Shown piece after piece: positions 4,404 to 6,138 of a DNA stretch of 6,138 nt (position 1 is its first letter; every line of letters begins with the position of its first letter). Under the pieces are notes generated by a model. The model was not told where the DNA came from. It saw nothing but the letters and a program-made list of their open reading frames with translations, and made no database searches. The DNA is from Pseudomonadota bacterium (GTDB taxonomy: Bacteria; Pseudomonadota; Alphaproteobacteria; Caulobacterales; Caulobacteraceae), in assembly GCA_023434265.1 (NCBI GenBank), contig JAEYTA010000214.1, forward strand, positions 1 to 6,138, in the 5' to 3' direction. The position numbers and the translations under genes were made by a program.

Positions 4404-6138
4404 TTGGAAGCCCGAAGCCGCCCCCGCCCGGCGTCTCGATCACGAACACATCGCCGGGCTGCATTTGCACCTCTGCCGTCGATCCAAGCGGCTCCACCGT
4501 CCCGTCGGCCCGTTCGAGGCGGTTGACCCCGGCCGCGCCGGACCGGCCGCCGTCCGCGCCGAAGGGCGGGACGCGGCGGCGGTTGGAGAGGATGGCGGCT
4601 GTCATCGGCTCGAGGAACCGGATCCGCCGCACCGCCCCGTCGCCGCCCCTGCGCCGTCCGGCGCCGCCGGAGCCGCGGCGGATGGAGAATTCCTCCAGCA
4701 GCACGGGGAAGCGGGTCTCCAGCACTTCGGGGTCGGTCAGGCGGCTGTTGGTCATGTGGGTCTGGACCGCGGCCGTTCCGTCGAAGTCGGGCCCGGCGCC
4801 CGAGCCGCCGGCGATGGTCTCGTAGTACTGACGCGCGGCGTCGCCGAAGGTGAAGTTGTTCATCGTGCCCTGGCTGGCCGCCAGCACGCCGAGGGCGCCG
4901 TAGAGGGCGTCCACCACCGCCTGGCTGGTTTCGACATTGCCGGCCACCACCGCCGCCGGGTAGCGCGGATTGAGCATCGACCCTTCCGGCACGATCAGCT
5001 CGATCGGCTTCAGGCAGCCCTCGTTCAAGGGGATGGCGTCGTCGACCAGGGTGCGGAACATGTAAAGGGTCGCGGCCCGGGTGATCGAGAGCGGGGCGTT
5101 GAAGTTGTTGGGCCTTTGGTCGCTGGTCCCGGTGAAGTCGACGACGGCGCTGCGGGCCTGGGAGTCGACGTCGATGCGCACGCGGATGACCGCCCCGTCG
5201 TCCATCTCCAGCTCGAACGCGCCGGATCCGAGCACGGCGATGGCGCGGCGGACGGCCTCCTCGGCGTTGGCCTGGACGTGGCCCATGTAAGCCTCGACGG
5301 CGGGCCGGCCGAACTCGTCCACCATACGCTGCAGCTCGTCGGCCCCGCGGGCGCAGGCGGCGATCTGGGCCTTCAGGTCGGCGAGGTTCTGGTCGACGTT
5401 GCGCGACGGATGCGGGCCGGAGGCGAACAGGGCGCGGGTCTCGGCCTCGCGCAGCCGGCCGGCGTCGACCAGCAGGAAGTCGTCGATCAGCACGCCCTCG
5501 TCCTCGACGGTGCGCGAGTTCGGCGGCATCGAGCCCGGGGTGACGCCGCCCACGTCGGCATGGTGGCCGCGCGCCGCGACGAAGAAGGCCGGGGCGCCGT
5601 CGCCGTCGAGGAACACCGGCAGGATGACGGTGATGTCGGGCAGGTGGGTGCCGCCGTTGTAGGGGGCGTTCAGCATGTAGACGTCGCCCGGCTTCATGCC
5701 GCGCCCGTCGGCCCCGCCGCCGCGCGAGTTGATCACGGTGCGGATGCTCTCGCCCATGGAGCCGAGGTGCACCGGGATGTGCGGGGCGTTGGCGATCAGG
5801 GCGCCGGCGGCGTCGAACACGGCGCAGCTGAAGTCGAGGCGCTCCTTGATGTTGACCGACCAGGCCGTGGCCTGAAGCGCCTCGCCCATCTGTTCGGCGC
5901 AGGCCATGAAGCGGCTGTTGAACACCTCGAGCAGGATGGGGTCGGCCTCGGTTCCCACGGCGCGACGGGCGGGCAGGGGGACGACGCGTTCGAGGATCAG
6001 GTTCAGGCCCGGATCGACGGTCGCGCGCCAGCCGGGCTCGACCACGGTGGTGCCGGTGTCCTCCAGAATGACCGCCGGCCCGTCGACCGTATGGCCGGGC
6101 GAAAGGTCGTTCCGCCGCCAGATCGGGGCGTCGCGATG
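4390..6138 (-). CDS. 5-oxoprolinase / hydantoinase B family enzyme, 5'-truncated by the window edge
   Basis: The likely reaction is ATP-dependent hydrolysis of 5-oxo-L-proline to L-glutamate in the cytoplasm. 582 residues are visible and the frame is open through the right edge, so the true start lies outside. The GTG at 6045 is internal: upstream residues such as DGPAVILEDTGTTVVEPGWRA continue the typical C-terminal end of the HyuA-type domain. The HyuB domain starts at about visible residue 65 (DPILLEVFNSRFMACAEQMG), so this is a fused single-chain enzyme like OPLAH (usually about 1,200 residues) rather than split hyuA and hyuB. HyuB hallmarks follow: NAPHIPVHLGSMGES, GDVYMLNAPYNGGTHLPD, ARGHHADVGG, the EDEGVLIDD stretch, DFTGTSDQRPNNFN, VVAGNVETSQ, QGTMNNFTFGD, HMTNSRLTDPEVLE, RRGSGGAGRRRGGDG and the C-terminal TPGGGGFG. 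N-methylhydantoinase or acetone carboxylase-like relatives share this fold, but the DUF969/DUF979 neighbours favour 5-oxoprolinase. The TGA stop lies in a repeat. Confidence 0.93.
   Translation of the reverse strand, partial: HRDAPIWRRNDLSPGHTVDGPAVILEDTGTTVVEPGWRATVDPGLNLILERVVPLPARRAVGTEADPILLEVFNSRFMACAEQMGEALQATAWSVNIKERLDFSCAVFDAAGALIANAPHIPVHLGSMGESIRTVINSRGGGADGRGMKPGDVYMLNAPYNGGTHLPDITVILPVFLDGDGAPAFFVAARGHHADVGGVTPGSMPPNSRTVEDEGVLIDDFLLVDAGRLREAETRALFASGPHPSRNVDQNLADLKAQIAACARGADELQRMVDEFGRPAVEAYMGHVQANAEEAVRRAIAVLGSGAFELEMDDGAVIRVRIDVDSQARSAVVDFTGTSDQRPNNFNAPLSITRAATLYMFRTLVDDAIPLNEGCLKPIELIVPEGSMLNPRYPAAVVAGNVETSQAVVDALYGALGVLAASQGTMNNFTFGDAARQYYETIAGGSGAGPDFDGTAAVQTHMTNSRLTDPEVLETRFPVLLEEFSIRRGSGGAGRRRGGDGAVRRIRFLEPMTAAILSNRRRVPPFGADGGRSGAAGVNRLERADGTVEPLGSTAEVQMQPGDVFVIETPGGGGFGLPKGEE

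Noticed and set aside
4390..6045. A complete gene starting at the GTG at 6045
   Set aside because: The frame stays open to the window edge and the 31 upstream residues match the end of the HyuA-type domain, so the GTG is internal.

Overview
The window is about two-thirds G+C, with very dense coding and strongly G/C-biased third codon positions. Protein sequences, gene order and the palindromic intergenic repeats together suggest an alphaproteobacterium, most plausibly of the Caulobacterales (Brevundimonas, Caulobacter or Phenylobacterium type). That placement is inference from style and recall; no search was run.

Layout. The left end (about 1-1196, + strand) is the 3' three-quarters of pyrG, CTP synthase, with the end of the synthetase domain and the whole glutamine amidotransferase domain. 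A 122-base convergent junction follows, almost entirely filled by two different, nearly perfect palindromes of 60 and 59 bases. Everything to the right is on the - strand. In the direction of transcription (right to left) it holds: the C-terminal half of a 5-oxoprolinase/hydantoinase-type enzyme, cut by the right edge; a 117-base gap with a compound direct and inverted repeat; a DUF969 membrane protein; a DUF979 membrane protein (start overlapping the previous stop in ATGA); a DUF2891 protein (4-base gap); and, 89 bases further on, a 57-residue Cys/His-rich small protein ending at the convergent junction.

How the genes fit together. 5-oxoprolinase hydrolyses 5-oxo-L-proline (pyroglutamate) to glutamate at the cost of ATP. 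The DUF969/DUF979 pair is regarded as a two-subunit transporter associated with 5-oxoproline use. The - strand block therefore reads as an uptake-and-hydrolysis operon for pyroglutamate, with the soluble DUF2891 protein as a tightly coupled partner of unknown role. No pyroglutamyl peptidase gene is visible, so this locus would handle free rather than peptide-bound 5-oxoproline unless such a gene lies outside the window.

The most interesting points are the uncharacterised DUF2891 partner of the oxoproline module, and the pattern that all three palindromic elements touch or contain a stop codon. There is no mobile-element gene, CRISPR array, tRNA or rRNA. I see no wholly new system.
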